A DNA stretch of 63,977 bases from Actinomadura formosensis NBRC 14204 (GTDB taxonomy: Bacteria > Actinomycetota > Actinomycetes > Streptosporangiales > Streptosporangiaceae), in contig NZ_BCQQ01000026.1 of assembly GCF_001552155.1 (NCBI RefSeq), positions 1 through 63,977 of the forward strand, written 5' to 3'. The first letter of the stretch is position 1; every line of letters begins with the position of its first letter. This document shows positions 18,382 through 26,089 of the stretch, in pieces. Below the pieces are notes generated by a model. The model did not search any database, was not told the DNA's origin, and saw nothing but the letters and a program-made list of their open reading frames with translations. A program made the translations under genes and the position numbers.

Positions 18382-19779
18382 GTGGCCGAGGCGTACCTGG
18401 CATACGGGCGGCGGGACGCCGAATGGACCCGGATGCTCTGGCAGCAGCTCACCCGGCACGGTCTGCGGGTCTTCTTCGACGAGCTCATGTTGCCGGGCGA
18501 CGGCGTCGTGCACACCCTGGAGCAGGCCATTCGGGACACCACCGCCGGGATCGCGGTGTTCGGCCCCGGCCTGGCCGGCAACGGGAACGACGGGTGGGCG
18601 CTGACGGAGTACTCCGCACTGCTGCAGTCATGCGCGGAGCGGGGCCTGCCGTTCGTCCCCGTCACCTTCGGCGGCGCGCCGATCCCCCCGTTCGCCCGGG
18701 ACTGGGTCTGGGTGGACTTCGGGAAGGCCACCGGCCAGGCGTTCGACGACAAGGCCGCAGACCTGGCACGCACGCTGCTGGGAGAGCAGACGGCGGGCGT
18801 TCCCGAGGAGACGGTGCTTGCGGCCCCGCCCCGTCCGCTGACCGAGCCCGAGCAGCGTTCCGTCGTGGTCTGCTATGCCCCCGCGGACGCCGAATACGGC
18901 AGGCGGCTGGTGGAGCGGATCGGCCGGGCGGGCCTGCCGGTCTGGTCGGTGCGGAGCCTGCGGCCCGGCGACCGGCATGTCTGGGCGATCCGGCGGCAAC
19001 TCCGGTACGCGACGGTGATCGTGGTGGTGATGTCCTCCGCCGCGCAGGACTCCGACGACATCACCAGGATGATCCTGGAAGGCCAGTGGCACGGCCGCCT
19101 GTTCCTCCCGGTCCTGCTGGAGGGCGACCGGCACTACCTGCTGGCCGACCTGTGGTGGGCGGACGCGCGCACCGGCGGCCCCCTGGACGATGGCGCCCTG
19201 GCGCAGCTCGGCCGGCTCCACGAGGCGGCGCTCAGCGGACGTCCGGTCGCGCAGGCGGACGTGCTGCCCGAGCCCTCGACCGTCGTCCCGTCCGTGCACG
19301 TCCCCGCGGCGGTGTCGCTGGAACGGCTCCGGGCCGCGCTGGCCGAGCGGGAGATCGAGCACGCCGACCTGCTGACGACGTCGTTGCTGCTGGAGGCCGC
19401 GGACCGGCTCGACTCCGGCTGGCTGCGGCGGCGGGACGGCGCCGGTCTGCCGTGCGCGCTGCTGTCCGGGGCGGACGCGCTGTGGGCGGCGGCCTCGGAC
19501 GGTCGGATGGGGTTCCGCGCCCAGACCGCCATCGCCCCGATCAACGGCGGACGGCACACCGAATTCCTGACCCTGTCGACCAAGCTCGGCTGGCGTTCGT
19601 CGGCGGACGAGGCGATCCCCGCCTACCGGGAGTTCGCCGCCCGGGCCATGGGCCGGCCCGGCTTCTTCCCCACGCTGCGCAACCCGCGCAGCGAGCAGCA
19701 CATGGACTGGTACGACCAGTGGACCCAGACGGTGCTGACCGTCCATGCCCGGCTACGCGAGTGCGGAGTGCGATCGTGA
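18382..19779 (+). CDS. TIR-TIR-GUN4 domain protein
   Basis: 465 residues from GTG 18382 (GGGGGAAGGGG upstream). TIR1 is at about 1-115 (AEAYLAYGRRDAEW, FFDELMLPGDG, AGIAVFGPGL, then WALTEYS, which supplies a W-x3-E catalytic-type Glu). TIR2 is at about 155-260 (SVVVCYAPADAEYGRRL, TVIVVVMSS) and lacks that Trp/Glu, so it may be structural. Residues about 305-440 match GUN4: LLLEAADRLDSGWL, LPCALLSGADALWAAASDGR, MGFRAQTAI. GUN4 is a tetrapyrrole-binding domain best known in plants and cyanobacteria. The gene overlaps the SPFH gene by 4 bases (GTGA). A ligand-sensing TIR effector is inferred. Confidence 0.8.
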   Translation: MAEAYLAYGRRDAEWTRMLWQQLTRHGLRVFFDELMLPGDGVVHTLEQAIRDTTAGIAVFGPGLAGNGNDGWALTEYSALLQSCAERGLPFVPVTFGGAPIPPFARDWVWVDFGKATGQAFDDKAADLARTLLGEQTAGVPEETVLAAPPRPLTEPEQRSVVVCYAPADAEYGRRLVERIGRAGLPVWSVRSLRPGDRHVWAIRRQLRYATVIVVVMSSAAQDSDDITRMILEGQWHGRLFLPVLLEGDRHYLLADLWWADARTGGPLDDGALAQLGRLHEAALSGRPVAQADVLPEPSTVVPSVHVPAAVSLERLRAALAEREIEHADLLTTSLLLEAADRLDSGWLRRRDGAGLPCALLSGADALWAAASDGRMGFRAQTAIAPINGGRHTEFLTLSTKLGWRSSADEAIPAYREFAARAMGRPGFFPTLRNPRSEQHMDWYDQWTQTVLTVHARLRECGVRS

Positions 19780-21590
19780 CCATCCTGATTTTCCTGGTGC
19801 CGGCCGCGCTCGCCGCCGGCGCCGGCTACCTCTACCGGCTGGGCCGGCACGTCGTGCCGATCGACCATGTCGGCGTCGTCCGGCGCGTGCGGGGCCGTCC
19901 CCACCCCGATCCCGCGTACCGGCGGGTGGTGCCCTCGAACGCGCGAGGAGTGCTGGCGCGCACCCTCTCCCCGCAGCGGCCGGTCTGGCTGATGCCCGGG
20001 TTCTACACCGTGGAGCCCGTGCCGCGGATCCACATCCCCGAAGGCATGATCGGGCTGGTCACCGCGCGCGAGGGCCGCCAGCGCCCGCGCGACCGCGCGG
20101 TGGCGCTGCTGCCGGCGGGCGTGGACTGTGACCACTTCCAGAACGGGGAGTCCTTCCTGCTGCACGGCGGCGAGCAGGGGCCGCAGGCGACGACGCTGGC
20201 CGGCGGCGCCTCCTACTACCTCAACACCGAGCTGTTCGAGGTGCGGACGGTGCCGCGCACCTATGTGCCGGCCGCGACGGTCGGGCTGGTGATGGCCAAG
20301 GTGGGACGAGTTCGCCAGCCCGGCCAGCCGTTCGCCGAGCATGTGCCGTGCGACGACTTCCAGGACGCCGAGACCTTCCTGCGCGGCGGCGGGGAGATGG
20401 GGCGGCAGCTGGCGGTGCTCTCCGGAGGCGCCTACTACGACATCAACCCGGACGTGTTCGAGGTGATCACCGTCGAGAACGTGGGGGAGGGCAGAGAGGG
20501 GCTGACCGCCGAGCAGCTCAGGGATACCACCATCCCGGTCGGCCATACCGGAGTGGTGATCATCACCGACGGGGCGGAGCCGCGTGAGAACGAGACGGTG
20601 GGGCCCGCGATCGGGGGGCATCGCGATTTCCGGCTGCCCTGGGTGTTTCTGGCCAACGGCGGGCGTCGCGGCGTGCAGCAGGAGACCCTCAAGGAGGGGA
20701 TGACCTGCTCACTCAACCCGTGGTTCGTCCGGGTGCTGCTGGTGCCCACCTATCTGCTCAACATGGAGTGGAACAAGAAGGACGCCGTCAAACAGGGCCA
20801 GTACGACGGGCGGTTGCACGAACTGGATCTGATGACCAGCCAGGGGATCACGCTGCGGGTCGAGGTCTCGCAATCCCTGCGGATCCCGTCTGCGGTGGCG
20901 CCTCGGCTGATCAGCGAGTTCGGCAGCTCGCCGAACGCGGGCCGGCTGGCCGGGGGCGCGCTGGTGGACGACCCGCAGCCGGTTCAGCGTTTTGTGGAAC
21001 GGGTGCTCGGGGCCACCGTGGAGACGTATCTTCTCGAGATCGCGGCGGGTTCCACGGTCAAGGAGTTCCTGTCGGGGGTTCTCGACATCCGCACCAATCT
21101 CAGCTCCCAGGTGCGCAACGCCCTGAAGGCGTGGGATGTGGAGGCCGTGCGCACCAACATCGAGCGGGTCACCTCTCTGGACCAGGTGTACTACGCCGAA
21201 CGGCAGCGGACCTTCGTCGCCGAAACCGAGAGTGAAGTGCTCGACCAGGAGCAGGTGAACACCGACAAGCAGGTCGCCATCGACCTGAAGAAGATGGAGA
21301 CCGAGAAGCGTCGCGCCATCCAGCACATCCAGGCCGAGGCCGAACTGCTGGGGCTGGAACATGTGCGGATCACCAGGATGATCCAGGAGATGTCCAAGCT
21401 GCCGGTGCCGTCCTACATGGGCGGCGACCTGTCGGGCTACCTGGAATCGATGCCCATGAACGTGGTGCGTGAGCTGCTGCTGCGGATAGAGCAAATCCGT
21501 GACGGCGAAGCGTCCCCCCAGGTTCGCGGCGGCGAGACCCCTCCAGAGATCCTCGAAGGCGAGGAGTCATCGGGGGAGCCCACGAGCTGA
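19776..21590 (+). CDS. SPFH/Band 7 (flotillin-like) membrane protein
   Basis: 604 residues, GTG start overlapping the TIR gene stop. An N-terminal transmembrane helix (ILIFLVPAALAAGAGYLY) is followed by tandem beta-rich repeats with a recurring pattern (IPEGMIGLVTAREG, VPAATVGLVMAKVG, IPVGHTGVVIITDG). An SPFH core follows (about 330-470: LHELDLMTSQGITLRVEVSQ, RFVERVLGATVETYL), then a charged coiled-coil tail (ETESEVLDQEQVNTDKQVAI). SPFH proteins oligomerise at membranes as ring scaffolds. Translational coupling to the TIR-TIR-GUN4 protein predicts a physical complex, with the SPFH ring as membrane platform or membrane-damage sensor. Confidence 0.85.
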   Translation: MTILIFLVPAALAAGAGYLYRLGRHVVPIDHVGVVRRVRGRPHPDPAYRRVVPSNARGVLARTLSPQRPVWLMPGFYTVEPVPRIHIPEGMIGLVTAREGRQRPRDRAVALLPAGVDCDHFQNGESFLLHGGEQGPQATTLAGGASYYLNTELFEVRTVPRTYVPAATVGLVMAKVGRVRQPGQPFAEHVPCDDFQDAETFLRGGGEMGRQLAVLSGGAYYDINPDVFEVITVENVGEGREGLTAEQLRDTTIPVGHTGVVIITDGAEPRENETVGPAIGGHRDFRLPWVFLANGGRRGVQQETLKEGMTCSLNPWFVRVLLVPTYLLNMEWNKKDAVKQGQYDGRLHELDLMTSQGITLRVEVSQSLRIPSAVAPRLISEFGSSPNAGRLAGGALVDDPQPVQRFVERVLGATVETYLLEIAAGSTVKEFLSGVLDIRTNLSSQVRNALKAWDVEAVRTNIERVTSLDQVYYAERQRTFVAETESEVLDQEQVNTDKQVAIDLKKMETEKRRAIQHIQAEAELLGLEHVRITRMIQEMSKLPVPSYMGGDLSGYLESMPMNVVRELLLRIEQIRDGEASPQVRGGETPPEILEGEESSGEPTS

Positions 21591-21792
21591 TCTCAAATAC
21601 GGGGTGGCCGCTCGCCCCTCCCTGAGGGGAAATGCGCAAGACGCCCGGCCCCAGGAACACGGTCGTGATAGGTACCCATCCCCAAACCACCCGGAACCAG
21701 CCCAAAAATCGAATTCAAGTGACCGGGCGGGAGGGGTGGAGCGATGCGGACCACGCGGCGGCCCAGGGACGTGGCACGTGTCCTGGTCCGTT

Positions 21793-22227
21793 CTAGGGGG
21801 TGGGGAGCGCGGCTTTTTCGGATGGGCGGATCGTCCAGGCATATTGCGTGGTGGCGAGTACGCCGAGCAGGACGGTGGTTGCCGCCAGCAGGATGCGCAA
21901 CTGGATGCCGGCGCCCAGGCCGATGATCGCCCAGGCGAGGAAGGTCAGAGCCGTGACGCCGTTGGCGACGGCGACGGCGCGGACGGCGGCGGGGGCGGGG
22001 CGGCCGCTCAGCCACCACAACACCACGGCCGCCAGGAGCAGGACGAGTGCGACCACCAGCAACACCGGTGTGGACAGCCAGGACGGCACACGCCACCCGT
22101 CGGTGCCCCACAGTCCGTAGGCCAGCACCACGCACACCACGGTCAAAACCGTCTCCAGCCCCGCGTCCAGGCGCAGCAGCCGGCGCACGCCAGAAGTCGT
22201 GGTGAATGTCGTTGTAGACGCCTCCAT
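21793..22227 (-). CDS. Four-helix membrane protein divergent from a TetR gene
   Basis: 144 residues, with four hydrophobic segments (around 25-41, 52-72, 83-104, 108-127; for example LLVVALVLLLAAVVLWWL and ILLAATTVLLGVLATTQYAW). No family is named. The N-terminus is short and polar, and the C-terminal tail is short. It is divergent from a TetR regulator, and the shared intergenic region carries inverted repeats, so it is almost certainly the regulator's target. Small integral membrane proteins in this arrangement are commonly stress or efflux accessories. Confidence 0.75.
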   Translation of the reverse strand: MEASTTTFTTTSGVRRLLRLDAGLETVLTVVCVVLAYGLWGTDGWRVPSWLSTPVLLVVALVLLLAAVVLWWLSGRPAPAAVRAVAVANGVTALTFLAWAIIGLGAGIQLRILLAATTVLLGVLATTQYAWTIRPSEKAALPTP

Positions 22228-22251
22228 CGTGATTTCTCCCTTCCCGTCCGC

Positions 22252-22294
22252 AGTGTAGCGACTGCTACATGCGGTGTGAAGCGGTCGCTACACT
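22252..22294. promoter_or_regulatory. Inverted repeats, probable TetR operator
   Basis: AGTGTAGCGAC (22252-22262) is repeated inverted and exact at 22284-22294. Inside lies a shorter palindrome, TGTAGC-gact-GCTACA (22254-22269). The site ends 8 bases before the TetR start codon and lies 25 bases upstream of the divergent membrane-protein start, so binding could repress both. Confidence 0.7.
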
Positions 22295-22301
22295 GGCGTG
22301 C

Positions 22302-22853
22302 GTGGACCGCCGCACCGAACTCACCGAGAAGGCCCTCGACCATGTGCTCGCTCACGGGCTGATCGGCCTTTCGCTGCGCCCCCTCGCCGCCGCACTGGGC
22401 ACCAGCGACCGCATGCTGATCTACCATTTCGGCAGCAAGGACGGACTGATCACCGCCGTGGTCGCACTGGCGAACCAACGATTCGCCGCGTCCTTCCAGG
22501 CCATGGCCGAGGCCGCCCCGCCCGCCCGAAGCCCCGGGGAATTCGTCCGCCACGCCTGGCAGGCGCTGACCGGCTCCGACGCCGCCGGCCCCATCCGGCT
22601 CTACCTGGAGATGTGCGTCCTGGCGCTGCACGAACCAGACCGCTGGAGCACCGCCCAGCAGCGGATACGCGAGCCGTGGCTGGCCATGCTGCGGGAGACC
22701 CTCACCGACCTCGGCACGCCGCGGGCGCAGGTCCCCGCCCTCGCCGACCTCATCCTCGACACCCTCGACGGGCTCCTGCTCAGCCGGCTCATCAGCACCG
22801 ACCCCGCCCGCACCGACGCCGCCGCCGACGCCTTCGCCGATCTTCTGAGATAG
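22302..22853 (+). CDS. TetR family transcriptional regulator
   Basis: 183 residues from GTG 22302. The N-terminal HTH (residues about 8-50: ALDHVLAHGLIGLSLRPLAA, GTSDRMLIYHFGSKDGL) is typical TetR. The C-terminal ligand domain is helical (LADLILDTLDGLLLSRLIST). An upstream ATG at 22269 would place the operator inside the coding sequence, so the GTG is preferred. It is divergent from the four-helix membrane protein and most likely represses it and itself through the repeats at 22252-22294. The inducer is unknown. Confidence 0.88.
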   Translation: MDRRTELTEKALDHVLAHGLIGLSLRPLAAALGTSDRMLIYHFGSKDGLITAVVALANQRFAASFQAMAEAAPPARSPGEFVRHAWQALTGSDAAGPIRLYLEMCVLALHEPDRWSTAQQRIREPWLAMLRETLTDLGTPRAQVPALADLILDTLDGLLLSRLISTDPARTDAAADAFADLLR

Positions 22854-22926
22854 CCGCGGGAACGCGACAGTCGCTACGCGGCGACCGGGCGTTGCGCCAC
22901 GGCATTCACACGACTTCGCGTTCCGC

Positions 22927-23589
22927 TCAATGAGCCATGAGGGATTCGAGGGCGGCGACGGCGCGGGCGCGATGTTCGTCGAGGATTTCGACCGCGGCGT
23001 CGGCGTCGCGCCGGCGCAGGGCCTGCAACGTGGCCTGATGCTCGGCGACGACGCGCGAGCGGTTGCCGCCGTCGCCGTAGTAGATGGAGCGGTAGGCGTC
23101 GGTGGCGTCCCAGAGAGAGCCGATCAGCCGGGTCAGGCGCGGCATTCCCGCGTACTCGTACAGCGTCATGTGGAACGTGCGGTTCGCCTCGGTCATCTGG
23201 AGGATGTCGCCGGCGGCCTCGGCGCGTTCGACCTCCAGCTGTGCCTTCTCCAGGACGTCGAGGTCCTCGTCGGTGAGGTGCCGCACGGCCTGGCGCACCG
23301 CCTCGGCCTCCAGGATCTCCCGGATCCGGTAGACCTCGCGCAGGTCGTCCAGCGACAGTTCCTCGACGAAGTAGCCGCGGTGGGCGTGGTAGGTGACGAG
23401 CCCTTCGCCCTGCAGCGTCTTGAGGGCCTCGCGGAGCGGGACGCGGCTGACGCCGAGTTCGTCGGCGAGCGTGTCCTGCCGGATCGGCGCGCCCGGACGC
23501 AGCCGCCCGGTCGTGATGGCACGGCGGAGCTCGCCGAGAACGAACTGCTGGGCCGTGGGGGGTCTGCGCCGACCTTCCACCGGGTTCAC
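22927..23589 (-). CDS. GntR/FadR (FCD) transcriptional regulator
   Basis: 220 residues, GTG start. The N-terminal winged HTH (about 15-80: GRLRPGAPIRQDTLADELGV, SRVPLREALKTLQGEGLV) is followed by an FCD ligand domain (EEL..DLREVYRIREILEAEA, FHMTLYEYAGM, HQATLQALRRRDADAAVEIL) with the metal-coordinating His residues typical of the class. The start overlaps the CoA-transferase stop by 4 bases, so it is the second gene of that operon and probably regulates it and the divergent acyl-CoA dehydrogenase. Ligands of FCD regulators are usually the pathway's carboxylic acids; glutarate would fit. Confidence 0.88.
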   Translation of the reverse strand: MNPVEGRRRPPTAQQFVLGELRRAITTGRLRPGAPIRQDTLADELGVSRVPLREALKTLQGEGLVTYHAHRGYFVEELSLDDLREVYRIREILEAEAVRQAVRHLTDEDLDVLEKAQLEVERAEAAGDILQMTEANRTFHMTLYEYAGMPRLTRLIGSLWDATDAYRSIYYGDGGNRSRVVAEHQATLQALRRRDADAAVEILDEHRARAVAALESLMAH

Positions 23590-24707
23590 CGCTCCAATAT
23601 CTCACGGACCCAGGCGTCGTCCCGCCCGAGCGGCGGCGGCGCCAGCCGGTAGGCGGGCGGGGTGGCGCCGAGCCTGATCGGGTTGGCGACCTGGCCGACG
23701 CCGTCCACCCGGACGGCGGGGTCGAGGCCCAGCTCCGCGGCGAGGTCGAAGGCGGCGGCGATGTCGTTGATCGGCCCGCAGGGCACGCCGGCCTCGGTGA
23801 GCGCGGTGAACCATTCGTCGGCGGTCCGCCGGGCGAGGGACCGGGTGAGCGCCTCGACGAGCGGTTCGCGGGCCGCGACCCGGCCGGCGTTGGTGGCGAA
23901 GCGGGGGTCGTCGGCGAGGTCCGGACGTTCCAGCACCCGGCACAGGACGCGGAACTGGCGGTCGTTGCCCGCGGCGATCACCATCGGCCGGTCGGCGGTC
24001 TCGAACACCTCGTACGGGACGATGCTGGGATGCCGGTTGCCCATGGCCTGCGGCACCGCACCGGCCGCGACGTACGCCGACGCCTGGTTGACCAGCGCGG
24101 ACAGCAGCGAACTCAGCAGTGAGACCTCGACCCGCTGGCCTTCGCCGGTGCGGTCGCGGTGCCGCAGCCCCGCCAGCACGCCCAGGGAGGCGTGCAGCCC
24201 CGTGATCACATCGACGAGCGCGACACCGGTCTTGGTCGCGCCGTCGCCGGTGACGCTCATCAGGCCGCCGACGGCCTGCGCGATGAGGTCGTAGCCGGGC
24301 AGCCCGGCGCCCTTGTCCGCGCCGAATCCGGTGATGGAGCAGTAGACCAGGCCCGGGTTGAGCTCGCGCGCCCGTTCCCAGCCGAGTCCGAGGCGGTCCA
24401 TCGTGCCCGGCCGGAAGTTCTCCACGAGGACGTCGGCGCGTGAGACGAGCGCGCGGGCCACCTCCAGGTCGTCCGGGTCCTGGAGGTCGAGCGTGATCGA
24501 TCTCTTGTTCCGGTTGACGGAGAGGAAGTAGGTGGCCTCCCCGTCGGCGTAGGGCGGGCCCCACGAACGGGTGTCGTCGCCGCCTCCGGGGCGCTCGACC
24601 TTCACGACCTCCGCGCCGAGATCAGCCAGCAGCATCGTCGCGTACGGCCCGGCCAGGACCCGGCTGAAGTCGGCGATGAGCACGCCTGAGAGTGCCCTGT
24701 CGCTCAT
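23586..24707 (-). CDS. CaiB/BaiF family (class III) CoA-transferase, probably glutarate-specific
   Basis: 373 residues from ATG 24707. Family features: GVLIADFSRVLAGPYATMLL, LGAEVVKVERPGGGDDTR, NRNKRSITLDL, the catalytic-Asp region with VENFRPGTMDRLGLG, and GYDLIAQAVGGLMSVTGDG. CaiB/BaiF enzymes move CoA between acids. Divergence from a glutaryl-CoA dehydrogenase gene reproduces the gcdG-gcdH pair of glutarate catabolism and the human SUGCT/GCDH logic, so succinyl-CoA:glutarate transfer is the likely reaction. Other substrates are possible because sequence alone does not define acid specificity. It is co-transcribed with the GntR regulator. Confidence 0.85.
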   Translation of the reverse strand: MSDRALSGVLIADFSRVLAGPYATMLLADLGAEVVKVERPGGGDDTRSWGPPYADGEATYFLSVNRNKRSITLDLQDPDDLEVARALVSRADVLVENFRPGTMDRLGLGWERARELNPGLVYCSITGFGADKGAGLPGYDLIAQAVGGLMSVTGDGATKTGVALVDVITGLHASLGVLAGLRHRDRTGEGQRVEVSLLSSLLSALVNQASAYVAAGAVPQAMGNRHPSIVPYEVFETADRPMVIAAGNDRQFRVLCRVLERPDLADDPRFATNAGRVAAREPLVEALTRSLARRTADEWFTALTEAGVPCGPINDIAAAFDLAAELGLDPAVRVDGVGQVANPIRLGATPPAYRLAPPPLGRDDAWVREILER

Positions 24708-24800
24708 GTGGGCACCACGCAGCACGTTGTTCCGTCGCCGGCGCGCCGGCCGTCCATCAGGTTCGAGATATCCACACCTCGTGAAACTAGCGGGAGAGTG

Positions 24801-24826
24801 ATTGGATAATCAATACTGGATCCAAT
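24801..24826. promoter_or_regulatory. Palindromic operator candidate between CoA-transferase and gcdH
   Basis: ATTGGAT (24801-24807) and ATCCAAT (24820-24826) form an inverted repeat; the second arm overlaps the 8-base palindrome TGGATCCA at 24817-24824. It lies in the divergent intergenic region 20 bases before gcdH. FadR/FCD regulators bind short palindromes of this type, so the GntR protein at 22927-23589 is the likely ligand. Confidence 0.6.
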
Positions 24827-24845
24827 CTACCGGAAGTGAGGCGTC

Positions 24846-26024
24846 ATGAGCATGCGACCCCAGACCCACCCGACCGCGCTGTTCGCCGTCGACGGGCTGC
24901 TGACCGAGGAGGAACGCGACATCAGGCAGGCGGTGCGGCGGCTGTGCGCCGACCAGGTGCGCCCGAACCTGGCCCGCTGGTTCGAGGAGGGCCGGCTTCC
25001 CGCGCACGAGCTGGCCCGCGAGTTCGGAGCCCTCGGCCTGCTCGGCATGCACCTGGAGGGATACGGGTGCGCGGGGCTCGGCGCGGTCTCCTACGGGCTC
25101 GCCTGCCTGGAGCTGGAGGCCGCCGACTCGGGGGTGCGCAGCCTCGTCTCCGTGCAGGGCTCCCTCGCGATGTACGCGATCTGGCGGTACGGCAGCGAGG
25201 AGCAGAAGAAGGAGTGGCTGCCCGCGATGGCGGCGGGCGAGAGCATCGGCTGCTTCGGCCTCACCGAGCCCGACTTCGGCTCCGACCCGGCCGGGATGCG
25301 CACCCGCGCCCGGCGCGACGGGGACGACTGGGTGCTGGACGGCACCAAGATGTGGATCACCAACGGCTCCATCGCCGACATCGCCGTGGTCTGGGCGCAG
25401 ACCGACGAGGGGATCCGCGGGTTCCTCGTCCCGGCCGGCACGCCGGGGTTCACGGCGAACGACATCGAGGGCAAGCTGTCGCTGCGCGCCAGCGTGACCA
25501 GCGAACTGGTGCTGGACGGCGTGCGGCTGCCCGGCAGCGCGCTGCTTCCCGGCGCCCGCGGCCTGGGCGGCCCGCTGGGCTGCCTGAACGAGGCCCGCTT
25601 CGGGATCATCTTCGGTGTGCTGGGCGCCGCGCTCGACTGCCTGGAGACGACGATCTCCTACGCGTCGGACCGCGAGATCTTCGCCCGGCCGCTCGCCTCG
25701 TTCCAGCTCACCCAGCAGAAGCTCGCCGACATGGTGCTGGAACTGGGCAAGGGGCTGCTGCTCGCCGTGCACCTCGGGCGGCTCAAGGAGGCGGGCTCCC
25801 TGACGTCCGACCAGGTCAGCGTCGGCAAGCTCAACAACGTGCGCGAGGCCCTCGACATCGCCCGCACCTGCCGCACCGTCCTCGGCGCGAACGGCGTCAC
25901 CCTGGAGTACCCGGTGATCCGCCACGCGGCCAACCTCGAATCGGTGCTCACCTACGAGGGGACCTCCGAGATCCACACCCTCGTGATCGGGCGTGCGCTC
26001 ACCGGACACAGCGCCTTCGCGTGA
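24846..26024 (+). CDS. gcdH: Glutaryl-CoA dehydrogenase-like acyl-CoA dehydrogenase
   Basis: 392 residues, ATG start with GAGG five bases upstream. It contains the acyl-CoA dehydrogenase signatures CFGLTEPDFGSDPAGM (FAD/substrate loop), WITNGSIADIAVVWA, the Gln-rich helix with LTQQKLADMVLELGKG, and the C-terminal TYEGTSEIHTLVIGRALTG, whose Glu is the catalytic base. The last motif, with IGRALTGxxAF, is characteristic of glutaryl-CoA dehydrogenases, which oxidise and decarboxylate glutaryl-CoA to crotonyl-CoA. Divergent from a CaiB/BaiF CoA-transferase and its GntR regulator. Another short-chain acyl-CoA remains possible. Confidence 0.85.
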   Translation: MSMRPQTHPTALFAVDGLLTEEERDIRQAVRRLCADQVRPNLARWFEEGRLPAHELAREFGALGLLGMHLEGYGCAGLGAVSYGLACLELEAADSGVRSLVSVQGSLAMYAIWRYGSEEQKKEWLPAMAAGESIGCFGLTEPDFGSDPAGMRTRARRDGDDWVLDGTKMWITNGSIADIAVVWAQTDEGIRGFLVPAGTPGFTANDIEGKLSLRASVTSELVLDGVRLPGSALLPGARGLGGPLGCLNEARFGIIFGVLGAALDCLETTISYASDREIFARPLASFQLTQQKLADMVLELGKGLLLAVHLGRLKEAGSLTSDQVSVGKLNNVREALDIARTCRTVLGANGVTLEYPVIRHAANLESVLTYEGTSEIHTLVIGRALTGHSAFA

Positions 26025-26032
26025 CCGATCCC

Positions 26033-26057
26033 GCCGGGCCGGCGCCGCCGGCCCGGC
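26033..26057. terminator. 11-bp stem hairpin between convergent genes
   Basis: GCCGGGCCGGC (26033-26043), a 3-base loop, and its exact complement at 26047-26057. It begins 9 bases after gcdH and lies 33 bases from the end of the convergent pucR-type gene, so it can terminate both. Confidence 0.75.
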
Positions 26058-26089
26058 CGGGTCCGGTGGGCGCCCGGCGGGGCCACGCC

